DNA of 22,960 nucleotides from Proteobacteria bacterium HN_bin10 (lineage in GTDB: Bacteria > Pseudomonadota > Alphaproteobacteria > Caulobacterales > Aquidulcibacteraceae). The translations under genes were made by a program, and so were the position numbers. The DNA lies in the NCBI GenBank assembly GCA_002083515.1, contig LWDN01000078.1:1-22960 (forward strand). The letters are read 5' to 3'. Positions 15,549 to 21,691 of this stretch are shown piece by piece. Each line of letters starts with the position of its first letter. Positions within the stretch are counted from its first letter, which is position 1. A model generated the notes under the pieces. The model saw only the letters and a program-made list of their open reading frames with translations, did not search any database and had not been told where the DNA came from.

Positions 15549-16502
15549 TTAAAACAGCTCCGACAGCTGTTTTTTGATCCTGTCGAACCACCCCTTGCCA
15601 CTTTTGCCGCCGGAGGATTTCTTCTCCAACTCATCAAGCTGCTCATAGAGAGGTTGATAGGCCTCCTTATTGCCATACCCCAGCACCTCGCCTCGTTCCA
15701 GCTGCTTGCGTGCGGCGTGAAGAATATCGGCCAATTCCGTATTTTCAGTGCTGTTCCGATCCTGCTTTTCCGCAAGTTCCTGCGCATGCTTGAGCAATTG
15801 TTCTGTTCGCAGCTTGGGCAGCTGGACTACTTCGGTTGTAATCACCAAGGTATTGAGTGCCGCCTGCAACGCGGTCTTCGCCTCCTTGATCTTCCCGTCG
15901 TCAATTAAGGGGGTAATGGCTTTGATCGCATCCGGATAGGTGGCCAGCGGAATATTGATGATCCGATACTGAATCTCACTGGACAGCGACGCCACCAACG
16001 GACGAGCCTTTTGAATGTCGCCATCGTCCAGATACTCCTTAGCCTTTTCGATGGTCGTCTTGATGGTTTCCGGACTAGCCAGTACATCCTCTGTCACGAC
16101 CTGGACATCCACAGGGGCCAACGCCAGGGCAGGTTCTCGCGCCACGATGACTTCGAGTTTCCCCGTCACCGCGGCCAGGGCCGCCAACGCGCGGTCCGGT
16201 TTGTTCTCGTCCAACGCCTTGAGCGCCTTCTTGGATTCATCGAGGGCCGTGGTTGCCTCAGCCAGCAGTTTTTTGCGTTTCTCTGTGGCGGCATCCGCCG
16301 TTTGTTTGTCAACCTCTGGCTGCACCGACTGGGAGGCTTTGGATTGAGTCTCGCCTTTCTGAGATGCCTGGGCCTTGGTTTGAGGCTCGCCTTTTTTTGT
16401 AGGTTGTTGGGCATCGGCGGTACAGACAACCGTGGGTAAGGCTACTCCCACGCTCAAGAAAGACACGGCAAGAGCCCATGTTAAGAGGGTCAGACGTTTC
16501 AT
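15549..16502 (-). CDS. yfdX: YfdX-family periplasmic stress protein
   Basis: 317 residues from ATG 16502, which follows AAGGAGG; the longer frame to 16541 would override that site. A signal peptide (MKRLTLLTWALAVSFLSVGV, cleaved near TADAQQ) precedes a Lys/Gln-rich linker (about 33-75) and a helical YfdX domain with the family-like pattern of long helices (RKKLLAEATTALDESKKAL, KPDRALAALAAVTGKLEVI) and conserved sections PVDVQVVTEDVLASPETI and IINIPLATYPDAIK. The C-terminus is basic (GWFDRIKKQLSELF). YfdX proteins are periplasmic, and yfdX genes are core members of transmissible stress-tolerance loci; in enterobacteria they are linked to acid and antibiotic tolerance. Exact biochemical role is not established. 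E. coli YfdX is about 210 residues, so the linker makes this version long. Confidence 0.85.
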   Translation of the reverse strand: MKRLTLLTWALAVSFLSVGVALPTVVCTADAQQPTKKGEPQTKAQASQKGETQSKASQSVQPEVDKQTADAATEKRKKLLAEATTALDESKKALKALDENKPDRALAALAAVTGKLEVIVAREPALALAPVDVQVVTEDVLASPETIKTTIEKAKEYLDDGDIQKARPLVASLSSEIQYRIINIPLATYPDAIKAITPLIDDGKIKEAKTALQAALNTLVITTEVVQLPKLRTEQLLKHAQELAEKQDRNSTENTELADILHAARKQLERGEVLGYGNKEAYQPLYEQLDELEKKSSGGKSGKGWFDRIKKQLSELF

Positions 16503-16515
16503 GTGAGTCCTCCTT

Positions 16516-16788
16516 TCACGCAGTACATACAGATTGAGCACATCGAGAAACTGAGCCGGATCCGTCAGAGGATGCCAGTCGCTTCGTCACATTTGGAATG
16601 AGCACGACCATCGATCTAGTATCGCGATCCTCCCAGCAGATCAGGATTGGCAAAACCCCCTGGTCTTTATACGCCGGGTAGCAATGTAACGGACAAACCT
16701 TGCGAGCGTCATCAACTGTCCGCTGAGTGGTCGTGGATTGTGATTCCCTGTGACGACACAAATTAGTGAGGGGCTTGGCTACCATCAT
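16516..16788 (-). CDS. Small Cys-containing protein immediately upstream of yfdX, unknown
   Basis: 90 codons from ATG 16788 (or the adjacent ATG 16785), preceded by AAGGAG. The stop TGA overlaps the first base of the AAAGGAGG that serves yfdX, a geometry typical of translational coupling and the main reason to accept it. The product has six cysteines (CRH, CPLHC, ICWED, RCAQSVC) and no clear membrane helix or signal. No family recognised. Its composition is not strikingly protein-like, so it may still be a chance frame. Confidence 0.4.
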   Translation of the reverse strand: MMVAKPLTNLCRHRESQSTTTQRTVDDARKVCPLHCYPAYKDQGVLPILICWEDRDTRSMVVLIPNVTKRLASSDGSGSVSRCAQSVCTA

Positions 16789-16825
16789 GCCAAGCTCCTT
16801 CTAGCTCGTATGTTGGGTACATACA

Positions 16826-16996
16826 TCAATGCCAGACCCATTTCGAGAATCCCCACACGAGTGCGCTTGCCACCATCACCAGGCCCACCCCGACACCATT
16901 CTGTGCTGCCATGTCAGTCCCGGCCTCGTTGAGCAGAAACGGCACGGCGATGAGCCAGCCCCCGACTGCTGCTACGAACCATGTTAGATGTTTCAT
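16826..16996 (-). CDS. Single-unit SPW-type membrane microprotein (56 aa)
   Basis: ATG 16996 is preceded by AAGGGAGGG. The 56 residues read MKHLTWFVAAVGGWLIAVPF, a polar turn with NEAGTDMAAQNG, then a second helix VGVGLVMVASALVWGF and SKWVWH. Two helices with W-x-x-x-x-x-G-x-W-L-x-A-x-P are the SPW pattern, also seen twice in the VKOR fusion at the left end of the window. SPW proteins are small integral membrane proteins without assigned function. HdeD-like membrane proteins occupy similar places in stress-tolerance loci, so this could be a functional stand-in; that is inference. Confidence 0.72.
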   Translation of the reverse strand: MKHLTWFVAAVGGWLIAVPFLLNEAGTDMAAQNGVGVGLVMVASALVWGFSKWVWH

Positions 16997-17085
16997 TGCT
17001 TCTTCTCCCTCCCTTCCTATGCGTCATCGGCTTGTGTTCACGCATTCTTCGATAGGATTCAACGATCTCCTATGTGATAACCCAA

Positions 17086-17169
17086 TCACAGGATTCGGAT
17101 CGCGACCATGATCGGCGCCACGATGAGCCAGGTCGCCACCAGCGCCCGAATCCAAGACAGCACTTTCAT
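17086..17169 (-). CDS. 27-aa membrane microprotein
   Basis: ATG 17169 follows AAAGGAGGTGGCCGGCC. The product MKVLSWIRALVATWLIVAPI then MVAIRIL is one amphipathic-to-hydrophobic helix and resembles the first half of the neighbouring SPW protein (W-x-R-A-L-V-A-T-W-L-I-V-A-P). It may be a genuine single-helix microprotein or a truncated SPW gene. The strong ribosome-binding site, the ATG and the same orientation as the neighbours argue for translation. Confidence 0.5.
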   Translation of the reverse strand: MKVLSWIRALVATWLIVAPIMVAIRIL

Positions 17170-17253
17170 GGCCGGCCACCTCCTTTCGCACTCACCCTAC
17201 GAGTAGTCTCCACTGAGTTCACCAAATCGTGCTCCTTCTCTCCCCACACTCCC

Positions 17254-17928
17254 TTACCCACGTGCCTGCTTGGTCGGGGCCCCAACTTGATCCGGCACCG
17301 CCGTCTGTTCGTTCGAAATCCGGTCCTCCGGCACTGGAATCGGGATACTCCGTTCGTGTGCGTGACGTGCTTGACCTTCCCCCGAAGCCGGTTGACCCGT
17401 GAGATCGGTGATCGTCAAGACCAGTTCGCGCGTGTCACCATTCATTTTCCGAATTTCTGTTAAGCTGGCCATCGTGGCACGATCCTTCCAAATCGTTTTC
17501 TTTTCTGAGTAGGCTTCAGGTTTCGTATAATATTCGTACAGATTCTGTTTTATGGGCTTCCCATACGACTCTCGTAATTGTGTGAGCAGTCCAGCATACC
17601 CACCAGGGACATCGGCATAAACATAATAAAGGATGAATTCCCGGAGCCGATCGGAGAAACGATATTCAATGCGGTGGAGGGGCCGTTCTTGTGATGGCAC
17701 CACCACCGTCCGGTCAGCGTGATCACGCCCTCCGAGGGACACTGGCTTCGCCTCAGGGACGACCGCTGTGAATTCAGCCAGTGTCATCCCGAATTGAGCG
17801 CTCTGAAAGGCACGCGGAAGCGTGGCGTCCGTTGACACACCTTCTGTGGCGATGCCCGGCGTGGCCACAAATCCCAGGACCAGGCAGAGCATCACGAGTA
17901 TGGTTACCATTCTGAATGTGATTGGCAT
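17254..17928 (-). CDS. Secreted protein of unknown function
   Basis: 224 residues from ATG 17928, which follows GGAAAGGAGGGACCGACG; the longer frame to 18024 reads through a hairpin and is rejected. A signal peptide (MPITFRMVTILVMLCLVLGF, cleavage near GIATEG) precedes a soluble domain that begins FQSAQFGMTLAEFTAVVP, a layout common in small secreted domains that open with a G-M-T-x-x-E helix, and continues with RIEYRFSDRLREFILYYVYAD and LRESYGKPIKQNLYEYY. The C-terminal 50 residues are Pro/Gln/Glu-rich and probably disordered. No cysteine in the mature part. I do not recognise a named family; periplasmic location fits the neighbours YfdX and DegP. Confidence 0.75.
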   Translation of the reverse strand: MPITFRMVTILVMLCLVLGFVATPGIATEGVSTDATLPRAFQSAQFGMTLAEFTAVVPEAKPVSLGGRDHADRTVVVPSQERPLHRIEYRFSDRLREFILYYVYADVPGGYAGLLTQLRESYGKPIKQNLYEYYTKPEAYSEKKTIWKDRATMASLTEIRKMNGDTRELVLTITDLTGQPASGEGQARHAHERSIPIPVPEDRISNEQTAVPDQVGAPTKQARG

Positions 17929-17964
17929 CGTCGGTCCCTCCTTTCCTCTTTCTTCAACTCGCAC

Positions 17965-17991
17965 CAGGGACATCCAGTGAAGATGTCCCTG
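17965..17991. repeat. Perfect 10-bp stem-loop before the secreted-protein gene
   Basis: CAGGGACATC (17965-17974), loop CAGTGAA, GATGTCCCTG (17982-17991). It sits 37 bases before the ATG at 17928 on the transcribed strand, directly after the stop of the 29-aa frame. No T-run on the minus strand, so a role in mRNA stability or translation is more likely than termination. Confidence 0.6.
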
Positions 17992-17996
17992 TTCCT

Positions 17997-18086
17997 TTAT
18001 CGCGACCACCACTGATGTGGCCACGACGAAAAGTCACACCGCTCCAGCACTTTTGTTGTCCACTGTTTCCATTGAAACCTCATCAT
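17997..18086 (-). CDS. Possible 29-aa microprotein
   Basis: ATG 18086 (a second ATG follows) is preceded by AGGAAGGA. The peptide MMRFQWKQWTTKVLERCDFS then SWPHQWWSR is short, basic and Trp-rich without a membrane helix. The frame ends 5 bases before the 10-bp hairpin, which fits a leader peptide or a small cotranscribed gene. Support is the ribosome site, position and orientation only. Confidence 0.35.
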   Translation of the reverse strand: MMRFQWKQWTTKVLERCDFSSWPHQWWSR

Positions 18087-18122
18087 CGCTTCCTTCCTCT
18101 TTTCTTACCTACCCACAACAAA

Positions 18123-18299
18123 TTAGGCCGCAGCCTGAAGAGGCGGATACTGGGTGTCGTCGGATTGACGTCTGTTCTCGTCGGAGGACATGGACACGGT
18201 GGTGGAGTCTGAAGACACCATCGCCATTCCCATCAGCACCACCGCCATCGCCCCACCGAGCGCCAGGCCCGCATCAATTATTGCGCTCATGTCCATCAT
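18123..18299 (-). CDS. 58-aa single-helix membrane protein, unknown
   Basis: ATG 18299 (or 18296) lies behind GGGAGGTGAACACG. The N-terminal half, MMDMSAIIDAGLALGGAMAV and VLMGMAMV, is one Met/Gly/Ala-rich membrane helix; the C-terminal half is polar (SSDSTTVSMSSDENRRQSDD) and probably extramembrane. No homologue recognised. It is the first gene after the minus-strand promoter at 18510-18533 and its leader contains a strong inverted repeat. Confidence 0.55.
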   Translation of the reverse strand: MMDMSAIIDAGLALGGAMAVVLMGMAMVSSDSTTVSMSSDENRRQSDDTQYPPLQAAA

Positions 18300-18411
18300 C
18301 GTGTTCACCTCCCTTCCATGACCGAGTGTGGGCTCGCCAAAGTCATGGCGAGACCCTTCCACACGGGTAAGCAGTTCGTTAGAAATCGTTACGCTGGAGC
18401 GGGAGGACTGC

Positions 18412-18467
18412 GTGAAGGGCCGAGGTGCACACCGCTATGACAGGTGGCTAGACAGTGGGCCCTTCAC
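18412..18467 (-). promoter_or_regulatory. Structured leader element with 10-bp closing stem
   Basis: GTGAAGGGCC (18412-18421) pairs perfectly with GGCCCTTCAC (18458-18467). The 36-base interior has its own CACC/GGTG stem (18430-18433 with 18443-18446). It lies between the promoter at 18510-18533 and the gene at 18299, so the transcript would carry it as a two-level hairpin. Confidence 0.5.
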
Positions 18468-18509
18468 CAACGTCCATCCAGTCCAGTCTGTCAATTCTGA
18501 TAATACGAG

Positions 18510-18533
18510 TAATTCCAAAATAAGATGAGTCAA
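18510..18533 (-). promoter_or_regulatory. Island promoter motif, copy D
   Basis: On the minus strand TTGACT (18533-18528), 12 bases, GAATTA (18515-18510). One of four exact TTGACY-N12-GAATTA occurrences in the window. A conventional reading gives TTGACT, 16-bp spacer, TACTCG, a poor -10. It precedes the block of small genes running to yfdX. Confidence 0.55.
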
Positions 18534-18956
18534 GAGGGGGAGATGAGGAAAGGTACAAGGCACTGAATGCTTGAGACATTCTTGACAATCCGTGCCAGTC
18601 CTTACGCTGTGTGCATCGACTGGTGCACCACAAGATGGATTTGACTCTCTCTACAATTCTATAAGCCTCTCAGCCGACGATTGAGGAGGATCGTGCTGTT
18701 CACCGGCCCTGATACCTCCTCGTCTCCTGTCCAACTTGATTTTCTTTTTCCTGATATTACCTCCCTTACGGCACTGCATGATCAAGCGAATTGTCACGGA
18801 TACTGTGTGAGATCGCCTGTGATCATGCCTCTTCGCGATCGCTTGTCGGAGGCGATTCTCCAAATGCGACGCACGCTCACTCAGGGGGTTGACCCTAAAC
18901 TAAGGAGGCGAGATCATCTCCGCGGATCTGTGTCAACCATCAAGGAGCAACAAGGT

Positions 18957-19064
18957 ATGGCTGAACTGATCGCCACGCTCACGATGGGAGGGATTGTCGT
19001 AGCCATGGCGACTGCCATGGCGTACCTGGTTATGTATCTATTCGGAAACCACGACACGCACTAA
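18957..19064 (+). CDS. 35-aa membrane microprotein
   Basis: ATG 18957 has AAGGAG 10 bases upstream. The product MAELIATLTMGGIVVAMATA then MAYLVMYLFGNHDTH is a single transmembrane helix with a polar, His-containing tail. The frame is open far upstream (to 18681) but that part has no protein-like character, so the short form is preferred. It lies on the opposite strand to the flanking hsp20 and the small-gene block. Confidence 0.4.
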   Translation: MAELIATLTMGGIVVAMATAMAYLVMYLFGNHDTH

Positions 19065-19226
19065 CGGTCGAGCAACCCGTTCGCCGGAGCCGATGCACGA
19101 CAGCTTGGGCGAGACGGTTCTTGATGACTTTCGTCATGAGCAACTGGCTTGGCTGCTGCTCCACTTAGAATCCAACCGTCATCGTGGCGAGTAGACTGAG
19201 TCGCTAGAGTCGATGAGAGGGGGGAA

Positions 19227-19255
19227 CAGCCCGTTCGTTCTCGAACAACGGGCTG
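19227..19255 (-). terminator. Hairpin downstream of hsp20
   Basis: CAGCCCGTT (19227-19235) and AACGGGCTG (19247-19255) form a 9-bp stem whose loop can extend through GTTC/GAAC. It lies 31 bases after the hsp20 stop on its strand. The bases following on the minus strand are TTCCCCCC rather than a clean T-run, so termination efficiency is uncertain; it may act in both directions. Confidence 0.55.
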
Positions 19256-19285
19256 CTCCTCGATGACAGCGTTGGCAGAGGGCAG

Positions 19286-19735
19286 TTACGCCACCTTCAC
19301 CTCAATGGCCTTGGGAACAGCCGCTGGTGATTTGTGCAGGCGCAAAGTCAAAATCCCATCTTTGAATTCCGCATTGACCTTAGTTGCGTCGACCACATCG
19401 GGAAGCGTAAAACTTCTGACGAACCGTCCATAGGACCGTTCCACGCGATGAATTCGACGACCCTTTTCCTCTTGCTCCTCCGGTCGCTCACCTTGCAACG
19501 TGAGGATGCCGCCCTCCAACGTGACCTTGATGTCCTGCTTCTTGATCCCTGGAAGCTCCGCCTTGATCTGAAATTCCTGATCGGTCTCGCTGATGTCGAC
19601 GGGAGGAACCCAATCGGCCCGTACCATGGTGTCCGTTCCATCCTGGCTCTTTACGTCTTTTCCGGCTAATAGCCGGTTGAGCCGATGGCTCATGTCTTCC
19701 AACTCCCGAAATGGATCCCAACGTGCCAGATTCAT
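19286..19735 (-). CDS. Small heat-shock protein Hsp20 (first copy)
   Basis: 149 residues from ATG 19735, which follows AAAGGAGGTTCATC; the longer frame lacks a ribosome site. The N-terminal arm starts MNLARWDPFRELEDMSHRLN, typical of IbpA/Hsp17-like class A proteins. The alpha-crystallin domain (about 45-140) has VPPVDISETDQEFQIKAELP, the GILTLQGER strand pair and RSYGRFVRSFTLPDVVD followed by the signature FKDGILTLRL. The C-terminal IEV is the I-x-I/V anchor used for oligomer assembly. ATP-independent holdase that keeps unfolding proteins soluble for DnaK/CbpA. Its leader from the promoter at 19831-19858 contains alternative hairpins and a GTGGT-CAC-ACCAC stem (19751-19763) right before the ribosome site. 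Confidence 0.95.
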   Translation of the reverse strand: MNLARWDPFRELEDMSHRLNRLLAGKDVKSQDGTDTMVRADWVPPVDISETDQEFQIKAELPGIKKQDIKVTLEGGILTLQGERPEEQEEKGRRIHRVERSYGRFVRSFTLPDVVDATKVNAEFKDGILTLRLHKSPAAVPKAIEVKVA

Positions 19736-19830
19736 GATGAACCTCCTTTCGTGGTGTGACCACATGCGCAGGGCCACCCCGTATGGATGTAAGGTATGCC
19801 TTCATACGCGGTGTTCTTGCGTTCACGAGT

Positions 19831-19858
19831 ATCATAATTCTCGTTTTGTCTTGGTCAA
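19831..19858 (-). promoter_or_regulatory. hsp20 promoter; island motif copy C
   Basis: On the minus strand TTGACC (19858-19853), 16 bp, TATGAT (19836-19831), a good vegetative-sigma promoter. The same stretch is an exact TTGACY-N12-GAATTA match (GAATTA at 19840-19835). Start codon of hsp20 is about 95 bases downstream. Confidence 0.75.
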
Positions 19859-19901
19859 GAGATTGGCCCAGCCCATCTCCTGAATCGGCGTCCTGTCGGT
19901 C

Positions 19902-19925
19902 TTGACTTGTGTTCGAACGGAATTA
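19902..19925 (+). promoter_or_regulatory. Island promoter motif, copy A
   Basis: TTGACT (19902-19907), 12 bases, GAATTA (19920-19925). It is the first part of a longer repeat shared with 21557-21640. First gene downstream begins at 20139, then 20427 and the second hsp20. Confidence 0.6.
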
Positions 19926-19985
19926 CCTGTGGTGTCAGTCACGCGGAGTCGTCAGGCTTGGACGGATGATGACACTGCATGACGA
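19902..19985 (+). repeat. Promoter-leader repeat, copy 1
   Basis: About 84 bp alignable to 21557-21640. Best blocks: GCGGAGTCGTCAGGCT (19943-19958) against GCGGAATCGTCAGGCT (21597-21612), and 22 bases at 19964-19985 against 21619-21640 with three differences, all transitions. One single-base gap between the motif and the first block is needed. Confidence 0.75.
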
Positions 19986-20138
19986 CTTCCCTAATCAGTC
20001 ACGAACCATCACCCATCGCAAGAACGAGAGACGCGTGAATGGTCTCTTGTGCGTGGTGAAGTGTCACGACTGAGTAGCGGGATAGCGTTGTGCTTCCACA
20101 ATTGGAGCGAGGAAGTGCCAAGAGGATGGAGATTCGCC

Positions 20139-20408
20139 ATGGAACCGAGAAGTGCAAGTACAGTTCTAGCAGGGACGTTCGATGCCGTAATCGTTCAGCC
20201 CGCAAATGCGGTTGGCAGACAGCAGGCTGAAGGCTATGACTTTCAGCACCCAGCCGTCTTACGAAATATCCCGCCGCCGACTGTTCGCTTTAGTCGCCCT
20301 CTGCGCTGGTGGTCGCTCGATCGGCCCAGGCGGCGGGCGATGATCATGCGTCATCGGGATCGCCTCCTCAACGACATCATGCGCGCGGGTGGCAGAAAAG
20401 GTCGGTGA
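20139..20408 (+). CDS. Hypothetical basic protein
   Basis: 89 residues from ATG 20139, preceded by AGGATGGAG. The last 45 residues (from IPPPTVRFSRPLRWWSLDRP, then a run rich in Arg such as RRRAMIMRHRDRLLNDIMRA) are strongly basic and could bind nucleic acid or a membrane surface. No family recognised. Followed 18 bases later by a one-helix membrane protein, which suggests a small operon leading to hsp20. The first 40 residues are less protein-like, so the start could be later. Confidence 0.4.
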   Translation: MEPRSASTVLAGTFDAVIVQPANAVGRQQAEGYDFQHPAVLRNIPPPTVRFSRPLRWWSLDRPRRRAMIMRHRDRLLNDIMRAGGRKGR

Positions 20409-20426
20409 AGAGCGGGAGACCTCGCG

Positions 20427-20558
20427 GTGAGAGAATTACTTGCCGCGTTACCGCGCACCGAAGTCATGGGGTTGTTGGTATTCAGCCTCATCATCCTGGC
20501 GTTCATGGTGAGCGCGTGGATGACGTGGCGGACGGACCGGAAATGGACAAAATGGTGA
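20427..20558 (+). CDS. 43-aa single-helix membrane protein
   Basis: GTG 20427 with GGGAG 11 bases upstream. The product starts MRELLAALPRTEVMGLLVFS, continues through a membrane helix LIILAFMVSAW and ends in a basic Trp-rich tail (MTWRTDRKWTKW), a typical single-pass topology with a cytoplasmic positive end. The tail of ATG-free sequence up to the stop is coherent. No homologue recognised. Another member of the island's set of very small membrane proteins. Confidence 0.5.
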   Translation: MRELLAALPRTEVMGLLVFSLIILAFMVSAWMTWRTDRKWTKW

Positions 20559-20715
20559 ATATCCGGTGTCGAGAGGTTCATGTGGGGACGGCCAAAACTC
20601 AATCGCTCATGCTGTATTCCCAAGGGTGACAAGAAATCACCCACGATTTCCACGACAGATCTGGTGACCTGAGGTCTACCCTAAGAGTTTCGAGTTGAAC
20701 GTCATATACAAAAAC

Positions 20716-20743
20716 TTGACATGCGCGAGAGGAGCCTTATCGA
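20716..20743 (+). promoter_or_regulatory. Candidate promoter of the second hsp20
   Basis: TTGACA (20716-20721), 16 bp, TATCGA (20738-20743). In the island-motif register it reads TTGACA-N12-GCCTTA, a degraded match to GAATTA. It is 45 bases before the start codon. Confidence 0.45.
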
Positions 20744-20786
20744 AATCGATGAACGGAATGTTCACTGTGAGAAAGGAGGAGGCGAG

Positions 20787-21266
20787 ATGGAGCTCATGAC
20801 GAAACTTAAAGACATGATTCCGTGGAAACGGAAACCGGTCGACACGCATGAGGTGATGTCGTTACGCGATGACATCAATCAGCTGTTTGATCGGTTTCTC
20901 ATGTCGCCCTTGGAGACGGGATGGTCTCGGTTTGCCGGGGGCGGCTCTGGGATCGAGATGGACGAGACGGACGAGCACGTGCTTCTCCGTGCCGACATCC
21001 CCGGACTGGACCCGAAACACCTCAATGTCACCGTCCGGCCTGGTATGCTCCATGTCAGTTATGAGGACGAGCGTGAATGGCGTGATGGCAACGGGGAAGG
21101 CCGTGGCCGTCGCTATACCGCGTTTCATCGAAGTGTAGCCTTGCCGGACGGCGTCGATGTCTCGAAGACCGAGGCTGCCTGCAAGCATGGAGTGCTGGCT
21201 GTTCGAATACCCTGGACGCCCGAAGCCAAGGACCGATCGCGTCGGATCGTGGTATCCGTCGAGTAG
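20787..21266 (+). CDS. Small heat-shock protein Hsp20 (second copy)
   Basis: 159 residues from ATG 20787, behind AAAGGAGGAGGCGAG; the frame opens earlier (20721) but overlaps the promoter. The N-terminal arm includes MTKLKDMIPWKRKP and LRDDINQLFDRFLMSPLE. The alpha-crystallin domain (about 55-150) has IEMDETDEHVLLRADIPGLD, then RYTAFHRSVALPDGVDVSKT and the signature HGVLAVRIPW. The C-terminal RIVV supplies the I-x-V anchor. The domain is quite different from the first copy (VRPGMLHVSYEDERE in place of LEGGILTLQGERPEE), so the pair are old paralogues, probably forming separate or mixed oligomers. A strong terminator follows. Confidence 0.94.
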   Translation: MELMTKLKDMIPWKRKPVDTHEVMSLRDDINQLFDRFLMSPLETGWSRFAGGGSGIEMDETDEHVLLRADIPGLDPKHLNVTVRPGMLHVSYEDEREWRDGNGEGRGRRYTAFHRSVALPDGVDVSKTEAACKHGVLAVRIPWTPEAKDRSRRIVVSVE

Positions 21267-21289
21267 ACAAGGGACATGAGCAATGTTCT

Positions 21290-21322
21290 GGGGCGGTTGC
21301 GTATCAACCGCCCCTTGTTCTT
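21290..21322 (+). terminator. Intrinsic terminator after the second hsp20
   Basis: GGGGCGGTTG (21290-21299), loop CGTAT, CAACCGCCCC (21305-21314) followed by TTGTTCTT. A perfect 10-bp GC-rich stem with a T-rich tail, 23 bases after the stop codon. Confidence 0.92.
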
Positions 21323-21556
21323 CGCCCCTCTCCAGAATTCGCTTCAGTCAATGTCCCTCCCTCGGCCCGAGCCCACGGCCTCTCTTCTGGGATCTCCTCC
21401 CCTCTGACAAGACCTCACGATTGCCGGAGCGCTTCTCATGATGATGTCGTCCTCGCGCAAGCGCCGGGGCCTCCAGCTGGGCGCCTACCTGCCAATGGAG
21501 ACCTCATCGACGCCTGGCCGTTCGCTGCCACTTTTGCTCCTTCCGCTCAGCAAGAC

Positions 21557-21580
21557 TTGACTTCCCGTACGACAGAATTA
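21557..21580 (+). promoter_or_regulatory. Island promoter motif, copy B
   Basis: TTGACT (21557-21562), 12 bases, GAATTA (21575-21580). The alternative reading is TTGACT, 16 bp, TATCAC. It sits 112 bases before the secreted-protein gene, after a strong terminator, so it must start a new transcript. Confidence 0.65.
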
Positions 21581-21640
21581 TCACATATCACAGTTGGCGG
21601 AATCGTCAGGCTCCCATTGGATGATGGCACCGCACGACGA
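21557..21640 (+). repeat. Promoter-leader repeat, copy 2
   Basis: Partner of 19902-19985. The conserved blocks continue about 60 bases past the presumed -10, that is into the transcribed leader, which is unusual for simple promoter conservation. Confidence 0.75.
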
Positions 21641-21691
21641 TCTCACCGCCAGTAATAGTTTGCTCAATCCACCAACCTCAAGGAGGGACGT

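Larger units (their letters stand above)
18300..18956. other. Leader and intergenic region between small membrane proteins
   Basis: Minus strand: promoter motif at 18510-18533 and a structured leader (18412-18467) feeding the gene at 18299. Plus strand: a frame open from 18681 whose first 90 codons look non-coding and which ends as the 35-aa protein at 18957. AAGGAGG near 18902-18908 has no ATG, GTG or TTG at a proper distance. I see no other gene. Confidence 0.5.
19736..20138. other. Divergent regulatory region between the two hsp20 units
   Basis: Contains the hsp20 promoter and leader on the minus strand and promoter copy A with its repeat on the plus strand, back to back, 43 bases apart. 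No gene recognised. Confidence 0.6.
21323..21691 (+). other. Intergenic region with promoter copy B
   Basis: No gene seen between the terminator and the secreted-protein gene at 21692. The right half holds promoter motif B and repeat copy 2; the left half (to about 21540) shows nothing I can identify. Confidence 0.6.

Noticed and set aside
16516..18299. Toxin-antitoxin interpretation of the adjacent small ORFs
   Set aside because: No antitoxin DNA-binding protein or known toxin motif; the peptides look like SPW or single-helix membrane proteins.
18681..18956. N-terminal extension of the 35-aa membrane protein
   Set aside because: TTG start, no protein-like composition and a strong ATG 92 codons later with its own ribosome site.
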